Positions 21,911 to 33,611 of a stretch of DNA of 64,000 nt are shown one piece after another; position 1 is the first letter of the stretch, and every line of letters begins with the position of its first letter. Source of the DNA: Chelydra serpentina (Eukaryota > Chordata > Testudines > Chelydridae). The position numbers and the translations under genes are program-made. Under the pieces are notes generated by a model. That model made no database searches, was not told where the DNA came from, and was given only the letters and a program-made list of their open reading frames with translations. Location of the stretch: contig JBAIAC010000068.1 in NCBI GenBank assembly GCA_037349315.1, positions 22,597,001-22,661,000 of the forward strand, given 5' to 3'.

Positions 21911-22267
21911 AGAACTGGGCAAAAAAATGCTGACTGAAAAAAATTTCAGTGAAAAACTTCACAAATTTGTTGGCCTCGCTGAATTATTCATGTAGAAAAC
22001 AAAATATGATTCTGAAAAAATGAAGTGTTTCAATCTTTCAATTCAAAAGTGCTTTTTGTTTAAAAACATTTCTATCCATTTCATTTTTAAAAGATCAAAA
22101 TATTAAAAATTCTTCAAACTGAAAAAGAATATTTAGTTTTGGGTCAATTTGTACCTTTGACCAGATACAAATTTTTACTTTCTGATTCACTGAAAAAATT
22201 CATTTTCAATTTGACTCCAAAATAATTTTTTTCCAGAGAATTACCAATGGACCAAAAACTCAGCTCT
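21911..22267. mobile_element. AT-rich fold-back repeat with AGARCTGG ends
   Basis: The left end AGAACTGGGCAAAAA and the complement of the right end (AGAGCTGAGTTTTTGG) are imperfect inverted repeats. The interior is rich in TTTTCA/TGAAAA pairs that can fold on themselves. The same kind of ends frame 40717-41252, so this looks like one non-autonomous transposon family. No target duplication was established. Confidence 0.5.
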
Positions 22268-23069
22268 AGTTACAAATGCTCTGAGTCTCTTCAGGAAGCT
22301 CATTGAGATGCTCCAGCTGGGTACTGCTAATGACATTTTCTTGTAATTGATAGTAGCTGTTTGTTATGACAATCGGTGTGTTTGGAACAGAAGCTTGCTC
22401 TGTTTTCATAGCCAAATGGAATACTGAGTGAGAGAATGGGACTCCTACTCCTAAATGTGAACAAATAACAGGACTCAAGGGCTAACGCACAACATGGAGA
22501 ACACTTCCTGAACAAGAGGATTGGATGGTGTCTGCCATGTCAAACAACCAGAAAACAGAAGTGCCAGTACAAAGTACTGTGTGTAAATGGGCTAAGTGTC
22601 CTTGTTCTGTGTGACTTGGTGAATTCTGCAATCCATAGTTCATTGCCTCCTGAATTATTTTCAGATAGTTGAGCATCTCTCTGCTCTTATTTCTTTTGTC
22701 CTCTCTCCTGTCTGCTTTCATCCCTTTGAGTGTATGTGAGTGGTAAAAAAGGGCGTCAGAGCAGCAAACCGAGCTGTAGAAAATTCCTGAGAAAGGAGGG
22801 GCTTTTCAAAACTGAAGTTCTTCAGATGCTTTTGGTGCTGTGGTTGTAAAAGCACAAGTGCTGCCTCTTTCCTGGAGGATGCTGAGTGATGACCCCAGTG
22901 TTGCAGTCATCTCTCATCTTCTAAAAGGCTGGAGACTTCTCTTTAACAATGCTCAATATCAGGATGCTTCGTTCTCGTTACCTTAGCTGAAACTTCACTC
23001 TTATGCTTCAACACGTGCTGTCGTCTAACATTTGCAACTCTGGAAAGAAGGTAACTTTCAAGGAAAATG
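22268..23069. other. Unassigned sequence
   Basis: No gene or repeat recognised. Confidence 0.35.
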
Positions 23070-23262
23070 TACACCTCTACCTCGATATAATGCTGTCCTC
23101 GGGAGCCAAAAAAATCTTACCGTGTTATAGGTGAAACCGCGTTATATCGAACTTGCTTTGGCCTCGAGCATTTCTGTAGCCCCGCCCCCCAGAGCGCTGC
23201 TTTACCGCTTTATATCCGAATTCATGTTATATCGGATCGCGTTATATCGGGGTAGAGGTGTA
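23070..23262. mobile_element. pogo/mariner-like MITE with GATATAA-rich inverted termini
   Basis: The left end TACACCTCTACCTCGATATA and the complement of the right end (TACACCTCTACCCCGATATA) differ at one base in 20, and similarity continues inward. The 193-bp element also contains several internal GTTATATCG words in both orientations. The ends start with TA, compatible with the TA target preference of the Tc1/mariner/pogo group. It has no coding capacity. Confidence 0.8.
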
Positions 23263-23392
23263 TACAATTCCAGGCATTGGCAAATCATATTCTCTGTTAA
23301 TGGAAGGAAAATAGATTCTCAAAGCAAAAGCCAATTTTTTTTCCGAACAATGAGGAAAAGACATGCTTTTGACTTAAAGAAACAAAGTGGGT

Positions 23393-23500
23393 GAGGGAAA
23401 ATCTTTATTGGACTAACTGCTGTTGGTGAGAGAGACCAGCTTTTAAGCTTTACCCAGAGCTCCACAAGACATCAGGTGGACTGGTAGTGCTTTCTGATCA
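23393..23500. mobile_element. Decayed dispersed repeat
   Basis: TATTGGACTAACTGCTGTTG, then GTGAGAGAGACCAGCTTTTA and CCAGAGCTCCACAAGA, resembles a dispersed amniote repeat related in layout to the retroposon at 43853. The copy is degraded and the family is not named with certainty. Confidence 0.4.
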
Positions 23501-23510
23501 TTGAATGATA

Positions 23511-26500
23511 CAGCCCGGTTTAATTTTCTCTTCAGCATGACTTGGTAATAACATGCACCTAATGGAAACCCATCACCAAAATGTTTAGTCATCCTCCCGT
23601 TGCATAAAAGATGAAGCTAATCATGTTTTAAAGAGACTAAATATTAGAAGGAAATAAAAAAGGTTCGTTATGTCTTAGTCAGGAATATTAAACATATGTG
23701 ACCTAGGAGAGATTGAGTTTGATGTCTGAGTGGAAACCCTGCAATAAAAACAATTAAGGAATTAATGTAAAAGGATTCAGCATTTTTTAATACCATTGAC
23801 CTTTGAAGCCCACTGAATCTCTTTTACTTTTTCAGATTGCAAAGTACCTTTTAAAGCCCATCTGGGAAAATGACAATTTAGAAAATGGAAAATGCATTCA
23901 TTTGCCTTGGTTCACAACATTACCCAGGAGATAGTATTTCTGTGCTCCCATTTCCTAGTCACAGAGCCTCGTAAAGCGGTAGCTCCCAGACAGCCACTGT
24001 CCTCAGGAGATATGTCTAGGAGCCCAGGGTATTTTGCCTTGTTGTGCTGCCTTCCTTTTCTGCCTGACCCCCGCCCCAAATTGGATTAGGTCTATCATGC
24101 TTAAGGGCAAAGCGTGGCACGTTAATCATCCCCCTACTAACGTCAACAAAACTGGTAAGTGCTAGCGAATTGCAAAAGCAGCGTTTAATACAGCCAGTGG
24201 GCAATATTTTGAGTCAGCATGATGTAATGGCATCTACTGGCACCAAGTAAGCTAATCAAATAGTAGATAACGATTGTTCCAAAGTAATGCTGGAAGAGTT
24301 TTTGGCTCAGATCCTCAGATGGTGTAAGCGGGTGTTATTCCATGGTGTGGTTTTTTTAAATGGAGCAATGCTGCTTTTCACCAGCTGGGATTCTGGCCCT
24401 GATTCTGTAACTGTGTCTTTCCGTCTACACTGAGAACAGGAAAAACTAGGCTGAATAGGAAAGAAAAAATCTGTAGCTATTCCAGCTGCTCAGTACGGTG
24501 GCACCCTAGACATCTAAAGTACTAGCAGGACACCAGGAGGGAATGTTACTGAGGGGACTCCAGGAAAACAGGGAGCACAGGGAGTTAAGTTAGAAGCAAC
24601 TGAGCCACATTGACAGAGAAGTGCATGGTGTTTAATAAAGTTCCACTTGTTAAGCTTAACCTGTGTTCAGCTTCACTGTTTGCTAATAAAAAACTCGGCA
24701 CTTAAGTTCACTTTAAAATTTCTTTCACAAATACTTGCTGTTTGTTTCTTTACCAATGAAATCTCCACACCATCCTCCATTTGACACATTCTCTTGTATC
24801 TTTCTTGCCTTATCTGTCATAGGCTGTAACCTCTTCACAGCATGCCCATGTGTGGCAGGTTGAGTTGGCTGTTTGAGAGGGGTTCAAGGTTCATATCTGT
24901 TCCTGGTTCATATCCTAGACAAGGTGTACTGGGACTTTTAGTCCAGAGGGACTAGGAGAATTGTAGGCTTGGAAATGGTGCACACTGGGAAAGAGTGTAA
25001 TAGCAAAATAATGAACTCCCTGCTCCAAAATAAGAGCTTGGCCAGGGAAGAAATAAGACCTATTGAGGAGCTATCTACCTGGATAGAATATGGCCTGCTG
25101 TTGGGTCTCAGTCAATTTCAGAGAGCCTGGGAAGCTGCCTAGAGGGACAACCGAGGAAGTGAGGAAAATATGTTGATGAAGGGACATTGGGGATAGAAAG
25201 CCTGTTTGGGAGACCTAGTGAGGGCATGAGCTGTGTGAAGAAGCTTAGTAGTAAAAGGACTGCTTGTGATCCCCTGAACTGAAGGTGGTGAGTCTCTGCA
25301 CGGAGGGGAGACAGTTTTGAACTTGTCCTTTAACCTGAAGGAGAAGACTTTTGGAGTTTGACCGGATGGTTGAACTGCACAGTCACTGAGGGAATGGTGG
25401 TTTCACCATGAAGAAGGAATAAGTCACTGCTCCACTGTCTTATTCTACATTTGTAAACTGGTGAGCACACTGGTTGCACTATGTCAATGTTTAGAAAATG
25501 GTGCTATCATTAATAACAGTGAGGTCTATTAGACTGCAAAGAGTCTCCAAAGGAAATTGGTGTGAGACCCTAAGCAGTAAATATGAGAACCATTTTCTGC
25601 TATAAGTGCTCATAGAAGGAGACAACTGAGCTACCAAAAGCATCAAACTGTGAGGTTTCTTTTTCCTCTTAAAAATGTGAGTGAATTCACTTTCCATGAA
25701 AGTGACAGGCTGGTTCATTGACTTCCGTGAGAGCATTTGTGATGTATGGTTTTATTCAATATGAGTAATAAGATCACAATTTGGCCCCACATGAACTGCT
25801 CAGGGTCACACAGGAAGTCTATGGCAGGTCCAAGAAAGAAAGCCAATCTGTGGAGTGCTTCTCCAGTTTGTTACCCACAAAACTTTTGTCTCCTCACCTA
25901 GGTTTTGTTTTTTAAAGAATTCACAAATCCAGACTATCACATAGTGTGAAGTCAATAAATTGCTTAGATTGCCTCTGGATTTGTAAAGAAAAAAATGCAC
26001 ATGGAAAACATGGGCCAAATTCTTCTATAAAATCAGATATAGCTGAGTTGCTCCAGTTTCAATGAAAGTAGAATTTGGCCATCTTCATATAAGGGTGGAA
26101 GAAAATACATGTGTGCGCATGAAGGAATTTTCACTGCTATTTTTCAATCAGTACAATGAATATAAATACATTCAGTAAATTTGGGATTCTTTGGTGCTAC
26201 CGATCTTTTTACATGATCCAGGATAGTTTTTCTCTCTGTCAGACTGCAGAAAATTGATATCTCAATAGGATTACTCGAGTTAAAAGATAAGCATGTGCTT
26301 AGGCACTCTGCTGAATTAGAACCTCTATGAATAATGAGCACATAACACCCAAGTGGACTCATTGTGTTTGTTTGTTGCTCACTTTGGTCTTAGCTGACCA
26401 TGTCTAACACACGCACGTACACACTGATAGAAGTATCCCATTTTCAGTAACTTTCAAGAAACTTGAGAATGAAAAATGTTCCCTAAAAGACTATAAAAGA

Positions 26501-28149
26501 AATATTAGTGACAGTTTGAACCACAAGGGATAAACAAAATGATCTACTGTGACTGACACATCAAATATAACAATCAGGGCTTATGCTGGCTACAGAGTTA
26601 AATTTACAGTGAAAGGAATACATAATTTTATGATACTGTTCAATGATGTAAAATATTACAATTAATGTCACTTTAACAGGCACCGAACAAAGAACTCCTA
26701 TAAATCAGTGGTCATATTATTAACAATTAATAATTCTGCTAAAATCAGTGGGTAGGATGAGGGATTGTTATACTTGTGCATCCTCTCCTGAATTCATTAG
26801 GGGCATTGCCTGAACACAGCTGTGCATAATTTTGCTTGATATTAGCAAATTAACATTCTTCATTGTAATTGCTTGGGAAGGATTTCCTAAATTAGGAGAG
26901 GTGCAGGAGTTTTCTTGTCCACGTAGTGCCTCCCATAATAGGGCACTGATCACGGGTTCCTATATAAGTAATGATAGTGGCATATTATGGTCACAGTTCA
27001 TAGCCATTCCCTGGCTACAACTAACTGCTGTTCATGTTTTCCCTTTTGTGATCTAGTTAATTTACATAAAACTATTTTAAACAGCAGCAATGAAATTATT
27101 TCTTAATGGTAAAGAACGAATGGAAATGACCCAGTTTACCTGAAATGTGATTTCCCCCAAGCAATAGCTGACACCAGCAAGTCTTGCTTCAGACTGGGGC
27201 TAAAAAACAGCACTTTACACAAATGAAAGCAATTCAAAATTAATGGCTGCGAATGAAAAAGTGAAATAATGTAAGAAATGGGAAGCCTCACTTTGACTTT
27301 TTTTTTTAAATCAATGTTCAGAACCTGCGTTTTGCTGTATTCTTGGGGTGATTTAGATTTAGATATTTCTACTTTTTCAGCGTTCATTGATGTTACTTCG
27401 GATGGCCAAGATTCATGGCATTTTGCAATAGGTGGCTGTTTCAACTTGTGTTTTAACTGAATTATCGGAACAAAGTAAGGGTCAGATTATGATACAATTA
27501 ATGATTTATTTTTAATAGTACCTTACATTATAAGGTACCATTCAGTCCCATTGCAGTCAATGAGAGGGGCGGAACTCTGAAGTAAAGTGCTAATAATTGT
27601 GAGAAAGGATCTTGAAATCCACCCCCTGAATTATAATAACACTGAGCACGTCAATTGTACTTTACAAAGATTTAGCTACTGTATTCCTGTGTGAACCATG
27701 GTCTGAATGAGCAAGCTCTCCCTTGCCATCTATTAATGAACGAGGGGTATAACCATATAAGGTGAGTACATTTGCATAAACACACCTACCTTCCCTAGAT
27801 GATCAGCAGAGAATGATTAATTTTGCCTATTTGGTTAAAATGCCCTTTAGTTTTGAACACAGGGGTAATGAAATGTTGTTATCCCCATTGCATGACTAAA
27901 AGGCAGCAGAACTATACTTAACATGCCCTAATTGAGGGGGTCACCCTAAATTGAACCTCACTTACTAAGAAAGTGGTAGTAATGCCCAATCCAATTGAAA
28001 GTGATAGGGCTGGGGAGTAGGTGTTTCTAGCAGGTGTTGTGGACTCTGTTTAAAGAGTTATAGCTACTATTTGATCATCTTTTTCCAGTGTTTAAAGACA
28101 GAGCTCATCAGGCTCAATTTCGAGACCTTGTTTTTGTTCAGTTCTCACT
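23511..28149. other. Unassigned, AT-rich, possibly single-copy
   Basis: About 4.6 kb without a recognised transposon. Copies of the dispersed near-palindrome occur at 25713 (decayed) and 27547-27564. No frame exceeds 105 codons and none has a domain. Confidence 0.35.
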
Positions 28150-28920
28150 AGAGCTAAAATAATTGATGTGCAGGTCTAGGGGGTAGAGCCTTAGACCTCA
28201 TAGGGTTACCGTGTTGCAGTGAAAGACAATGCAGAGGCTACTGCAGCAGCAGTGAGGTTCCCCTCCACCTGGTGAAATCACTTGGAGCTGACGTCGCTAA
28301 GAACTGGGCTAACTGTTGAACCTCAGACCATGGTATTGCAGGCAGAAGTAGCAGTGAGTGGCAAGAAGTGGCAGAGACAGCAGTGGCAGTAATCAGGAGC
28401 AGCAGAAGCAGGAGCATTGTGCATCCCTCCCCCATCAGGGCTGGAAGGTACATGCATGTGAATGAATCCCTGAATTCTGGGACTTCGCTGTCTTTAGACA
28501 ACCAACCGTGAATGGGGTGCAGCAGAGGGAAAGGGGAATCCTGTGATAAAGGGACATCCATCCACCGGACTCTCATATTGGAAGGTGGGACACTGTGACA
28601 AAGGGCTCCTGCCCAAGATACTGTGGGTTGGTGTTCACTTATGGGTTACCTATCTTTGAATCTCTGTTTCAGTGTTTTCCCAAAATAATGCTGGGTTCCC
28701 TCTCCCTTTTAATACAAGATATACACAGACTCAGTGCTTGTATGGGAGGCAATTCTGCCTCTTAGGAGCTTTCAAGGGAGGTGTTCAGTTTCCCCAGATT
28801 TCTGGGTGGGGGCTTGAGATGGTTCTGTTTTGTAACATTTAGAGTAACCCCTAGATATTGAACCTGGCCCTAGCTGCTGCTGACACCACTTGGCAGAAGG
28901 GTTACACATGCAACCGTCTC
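28150..28920 (+). mobile_element. Remnant of a retroelement tail (class unresolved, LTR or DIRS-like)
   Basis: GC-richer stretch with a GCAG-rich part (28220-28410) and characteristic phrases (TGACAAAGGGCTCCTGCCCA, TTTCTGGGTGGGGGCTTGAG, GATATTGAACCTGGCCCTAG, CAGAAGGGTTACACA) that I associate with a repeated turtle retroelement tail. Ends and target duplication are not visible. The family call rests on recollection of repeat wording and is weak. Confidence 0.35.
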
Positions 28921-31900
28921 CATTTAACAGATGGGGAAACGATGCTATAATCTGCCACCTATGGTTTTATCTTCACCCCTAATAGTTTGAGATTGGTCTT
29001 AGAATTCAGGGGTAAGTTCCCAGCTCTTAGCTGCATGTTCAGGGCACTATTAGAGATGAGCCTGAGCTTCAAAGTTTAATTCAGATGCAAAATCCCTGAA
29101 GGTGTGTGGGTGCTGCCAACAGGCCCAATTCTCCGAGTAATATTGGCCTGGATCACCCATACCAGATCTGCATGCAGAGGGTTTCCCCCTCCATTGGACA
29201 CCAGTAAGCCCCCCCAAACATGCATTGTTCTCCTTCCCCCCCACACTTCCTGGAACCAGTTTGCCTATCTATAATTTTAATTATGAGAAACAGAAGCATT
29301 TCTGTATGTAATATGCTGACTTAGGGAGTGTGATCTTCTCTTCCTCTATCAAATATAGCAGCCTGCTCCTTTCTCGCTCCTAATGGAATTGCTCTTTTAG
29401 CTCAAATGGTAGTGGTTTGTGCTTTTGGTAGGTTAAAAAAGCCCTCACTGCTGTCCCCACTTACTACTGTGATGGTTATATATTCGTGTTCATGGTGTAT
29501 TACATGTACACAGTAGATCACCTTATTTTGATAAGGAACATTGCTAGTTTTGAGTGAGGCATTTCAGACTCTGAACTCAATTCTGGTGCTGGGCTAGGAA
29601 CAAAAAACAATAGAAACTGATGAAATTCCTTTCTGTCATCACAAAATTTAAATATTCAAATGGAGATCTTGAAATTAAGCATGATTCAGTTTCTCCTGGC
29701 TGCTGTGAAAGAAGGTGTGGAAGGTGAAATGAAATAATAATACACTCTCTAGAGGAGGCAGCTTTTACCCCAAGAGGAAACAATGTGAAAATCTAGCCAG
29801 AGGATGACAACTAACTGGATATAAGATATTACGGGTAAATTGAGTTTAGATGGTTTCGGAGATCCATTCCCATTGTGTACAAGTGCAGAAAACACACCAC
29901 TCAACTGGCAGGTCTGGCTTTATAATCAATAATATGGGATGTGAATTTCCACTAACGTGTGGTATTAAGAAATGCTGAGACCACAACATGATGGAGGCTC
30001 CTGGAGCCATCTCACCCTCAAGCTGACCTTGGGCAGTGCTTGGGTGGGAGACAAAAGAGCAAAGCATTTTTTGTATATTGGTAGTGTTTCAGAGTGACTT
30101 AGTTACATCTGGAATACTTTCTTTATCTGAACTTTTACCATAAAGAAACTACGGGGATGGGGAAGAGGGGCAGAATGAGGGATGCTCTTAAATTGGCCAC
30201 TTTTCGTTTTTCATTTTTATTTTTGAAAGGGAAAAGCTGTGTTGATGCTTCTTAATGTGCCCCTGCCCTCTAAACATATTCTTACTGTGCACATATGATC
30301 CAAAATTGTCTAGTTCACAAGAGTTTCTGCGATGTCTTAGATCACTGCTGGCTGTAAAATACTGCAGTGTGTTTTAAAGCCAATCTTCGGTTTCACTAAC
30401 TTTTTTATCACTGCAATGTTTGATGATGTAGCCAAAGACGAGAGAGTAAAAATCTGTCCAGGTCAGGTTTTGGAGGGTATGAGGGTCTTTTATGGAGTAT
30501 ATTGTATTTTCCATCATAATGACAATGTAATTAATCTGTATATACTATAGCTTCCAAAACAAACACATTAAGAGGGACTTAAAGTTGAGTGTCCGATAAA
30601 AGATCCCACGAGGATTCTGTAGAATCCTTTATTTTTATTAATGTTATTTTTAGAAATAACATTAGAAACACAGGAAATTCAGAGTTAAAAAGAGTTTAAA
30701 AGAAACACAAATATGTAAAAACAGGGACATTTACAGATAAGCCACCCAAACCACCATATCCTGCCCTGTAGTGCCATTCTGTCTTTGCTCCTTTCATACC
30801 TAAGATGCCATTGTGAAAACCTTTGCTTATACTATTAAAAGATGACAGGATCAGACCCCTTCATTATGAGGTGTGTTTATTTTGGGATCAATAACGTCTA
30901 CAAAGGAATTTAAGAAGTTCCCTGACCATGGCTTCTCCCATCTTCCCATCATTCTTCTCTTCAAATAGGGGCTTTAAGAAGCCTTCAGTTCATCGAAACT
31001 GAAATCTCAGATTTTGAGAGGAGCCATTCCTTGTCACAAGTCTCTTCATGTAGGACTTCACAGGTGTTTCTATGCTTCATGCCATGGTCCATCAGAATTT
31101 CATAGGGACGGTGGGCATAAAGCTCTGATGCTACTGCTTTAGAATAGAGTTTATAGCTAATGTACCTCTCAGTAAATTACAATATAGCCAAATCAGAGGA
31201 TGGTCCAAGACCTGCAAATTTCAAGGAAGGCAGATTAGAATCAGTATCCAAACTCGCCCCACGTCTCTGGTTCAGGAAAGGGCCTATTTCATGAAGCTAG
31301 TTTGGATGGAGACGAGGTCAGTAAAAATGATGCAAGAAAAGCTCCTGAGATTTTTGGCACTCTCAAATCTGAACCTAAAGCCTACCCATTCTTCCCTGTC
31401 AAACAGGAGCTCCAGACTTCAGACCCAGATTTGAGTTGCACTGAATGTTGCCTCCTTGAACCATTTGTAGCTTAATTCGATTATTTCCTATCTGCTTCTC
31501 TAGATGTGACCATGGCTATTGCAGTGTAAAGCTGGAGTAGTACATACATACCCAGTTAGCCTGGTGTAATAAACTACTGACTGTGTAACCCTTGGCTTAT
31601 TTTGATCATTGGGTTTCATGGCAGGCTTTCCCCCAAGACTCCTGTGTAAACCAAGTCAGCCACTTGGAAAAACAAAAGCAAACTGAACCTCCGTTCAGGA
31701 ACACAGTTACAACTCAACATAAGAGGTAAATGAGAAGCCAAGTTACTCGAATGCCTCTTTACATCTCCTGGAATCTATTGGCCCTACTTTTATGTATCTT
31801 TCCATCCTCCCCTTGCCACGTGACACATCTCCAGCTGGGTGCTTTGTAACCTCTACAGCACTGCCATGCATAACAGCATAAACTTCTGTTATGTTTCCCC

Positions 31901-33522
31901 TTCCTCCTCTTACTCTACTGCATCTTGGAAAAAACCCTAGGCGATAGGAAAAACATGGCTTATTTTAGGCTTTTTTTCTTTTTTGACAGACAAATCAAAT
32001 TCTGAGTAAATGTTGAAAGCTCTATCTGACAAAAAAATACTCAATTTGATAAATTTTGCAGTGAAAGACATATTTAGCATCAGCTGACTAAGGGCACAAG
32101 ATATTTAGGTTTAGATTTTAAATAGGCCTGGGCTTAGTTATGAATTGTCTGGAAACAGCCTGCTTTCAAATGATTTTCTGTTTCTGTTCATCCCATTGTT
32201 GCTGAACGACTTCTTGGGTTTCTGTCTTGATTGCTGTTCGGTCATTTTGTGCTTCTCCAATCTCCCAGGGCAAAGATACTCAAAAATGAGTGCTTGAAGT
32301 TAATATTTAAAATAAGTGGTCTCTTTTTCAAATTGCTGAGCACCCATGAACTTGGGTGGGAGCTGCTGGATGCTCAAATCTCAAAGTAATGGACTAGCTT
32401 CAGGAACCCAGTTTTAAAGCTCTTGTCACTTGCTCACTAGAGAGTCTCCTTTAGCCTATTTACTGTAAGCGACAAGCATACTGCGATACAACATGAGCTC
32501 TTAGACTCTGAGAGCCTGATCCTGTGAGGGACAGAACTCCCTCAGCACCTTGTACAAATGGCTCCTTCGCTGTAAAAGTAAGTGAAGGTTGGTGTGTGAC
32601 ACAGATCTCAAAACACATTACCGTAAAGCATGGACTATACTGTATTCTGCCTTCCTGTCCTGTTACAGAGTGAACGGATGTGTGTATGGAGCGGGGAGAG
32701 GATGATATGGCTTTTTGGAGGGAGCAGGTGTTTACACAAAACTTTTGTGGCTGTTAGCTTTTCTCTCCCTGGCTCTTTTTTCCTTCCTCTTTACACCTCT
32801 CTCCCAGCTCTTTCTGGAAGAAGGCAGTGGGGGAAGAGCACACACTGTCCTAGGGATGAAAAAAACTAAACTTTGGACCAGAAACTTGTATTGAAAATAA
32901 TTACAAAACAAATTCAGATGGGGGAAAAGCTACCTTTTCTGACCAGCCCTCTTGACCACCTTCTGTTATTTCTATTCTGCTTTCTCTACATCGGGGCCCA
33001 GTTGTTTGTATTTAATTTTTCTACAAATGAAGCATTACGTTGTTTTATTTAGAAAACTGTATCTACTGACACAATGCAACAATGCCATACAGACTCTGAG
33101 TGAGAGGGAGGAGAGACCAAAAGATAGATACAGGTAAGACGAAATGGCAAGGATGAACATTTACCCCTTCCATTCAGAGAACTGGTAACTAAATAAAATG
33201 TGTCACTCTTCAGATCTTACTCACCCTAAAAAGTGTCTGGCTTGACTAGTACAAAGACTTCCCTTTTGGAAGGTGTGGGTAAACCAACCTGAAAGAGGAA
33301 GAAAATCAGCATCAGTAATTCATTTTCAATTGCTCATTTATATCAATAAAAAGCTACTGTAAACACAATGCAAATTTCATTAGTTATACACCAGAATAGC
33401 TGAGGATGTTTTCATGAATATACAAAAAGGATCCCCCTGACACATACCATTTATGCTCTTTTGGTTTCATAAGGAGCAGTGCAAGACGCCTGACTGGATT
33501 CTTCTACATTAGCTTTAGTGGA
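28921..33522. other. Unassigned, AT-rich, possibly single-copy
   Basis: About 4.6 kb with no recognised gene or transposon apart from a possible 5S-like fragment at 30013-30055. A short palindrome lies near 30640-30665 (TAATGTTATTTTTAGAAATA, then ACATTA). Confidence 0.35.
30013..30055 (+). pseudogene. 5S rRNA-like fragment
   Basis: AAGCTGACCTTGGGCAGTGC, then TTGGGTGGGAGAC, resembles the internal promoter half of vertebrate 5S rRNA (the AAGCTAAGC, TTAGTACTTGGATGGGAGAC region). Only about 40 bases match. It could be part of a 5S-derived SINE. Confidence 0.3.
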
Positions 33523-33611
33523 GAATCATAGAATCATAGAATCTCAGGGTTGGAAGGGACCTCAGGAGGTCATCTAGTCCAACCCCCTGCTCAAAGCAGG
33601 ACCAACCCCAA

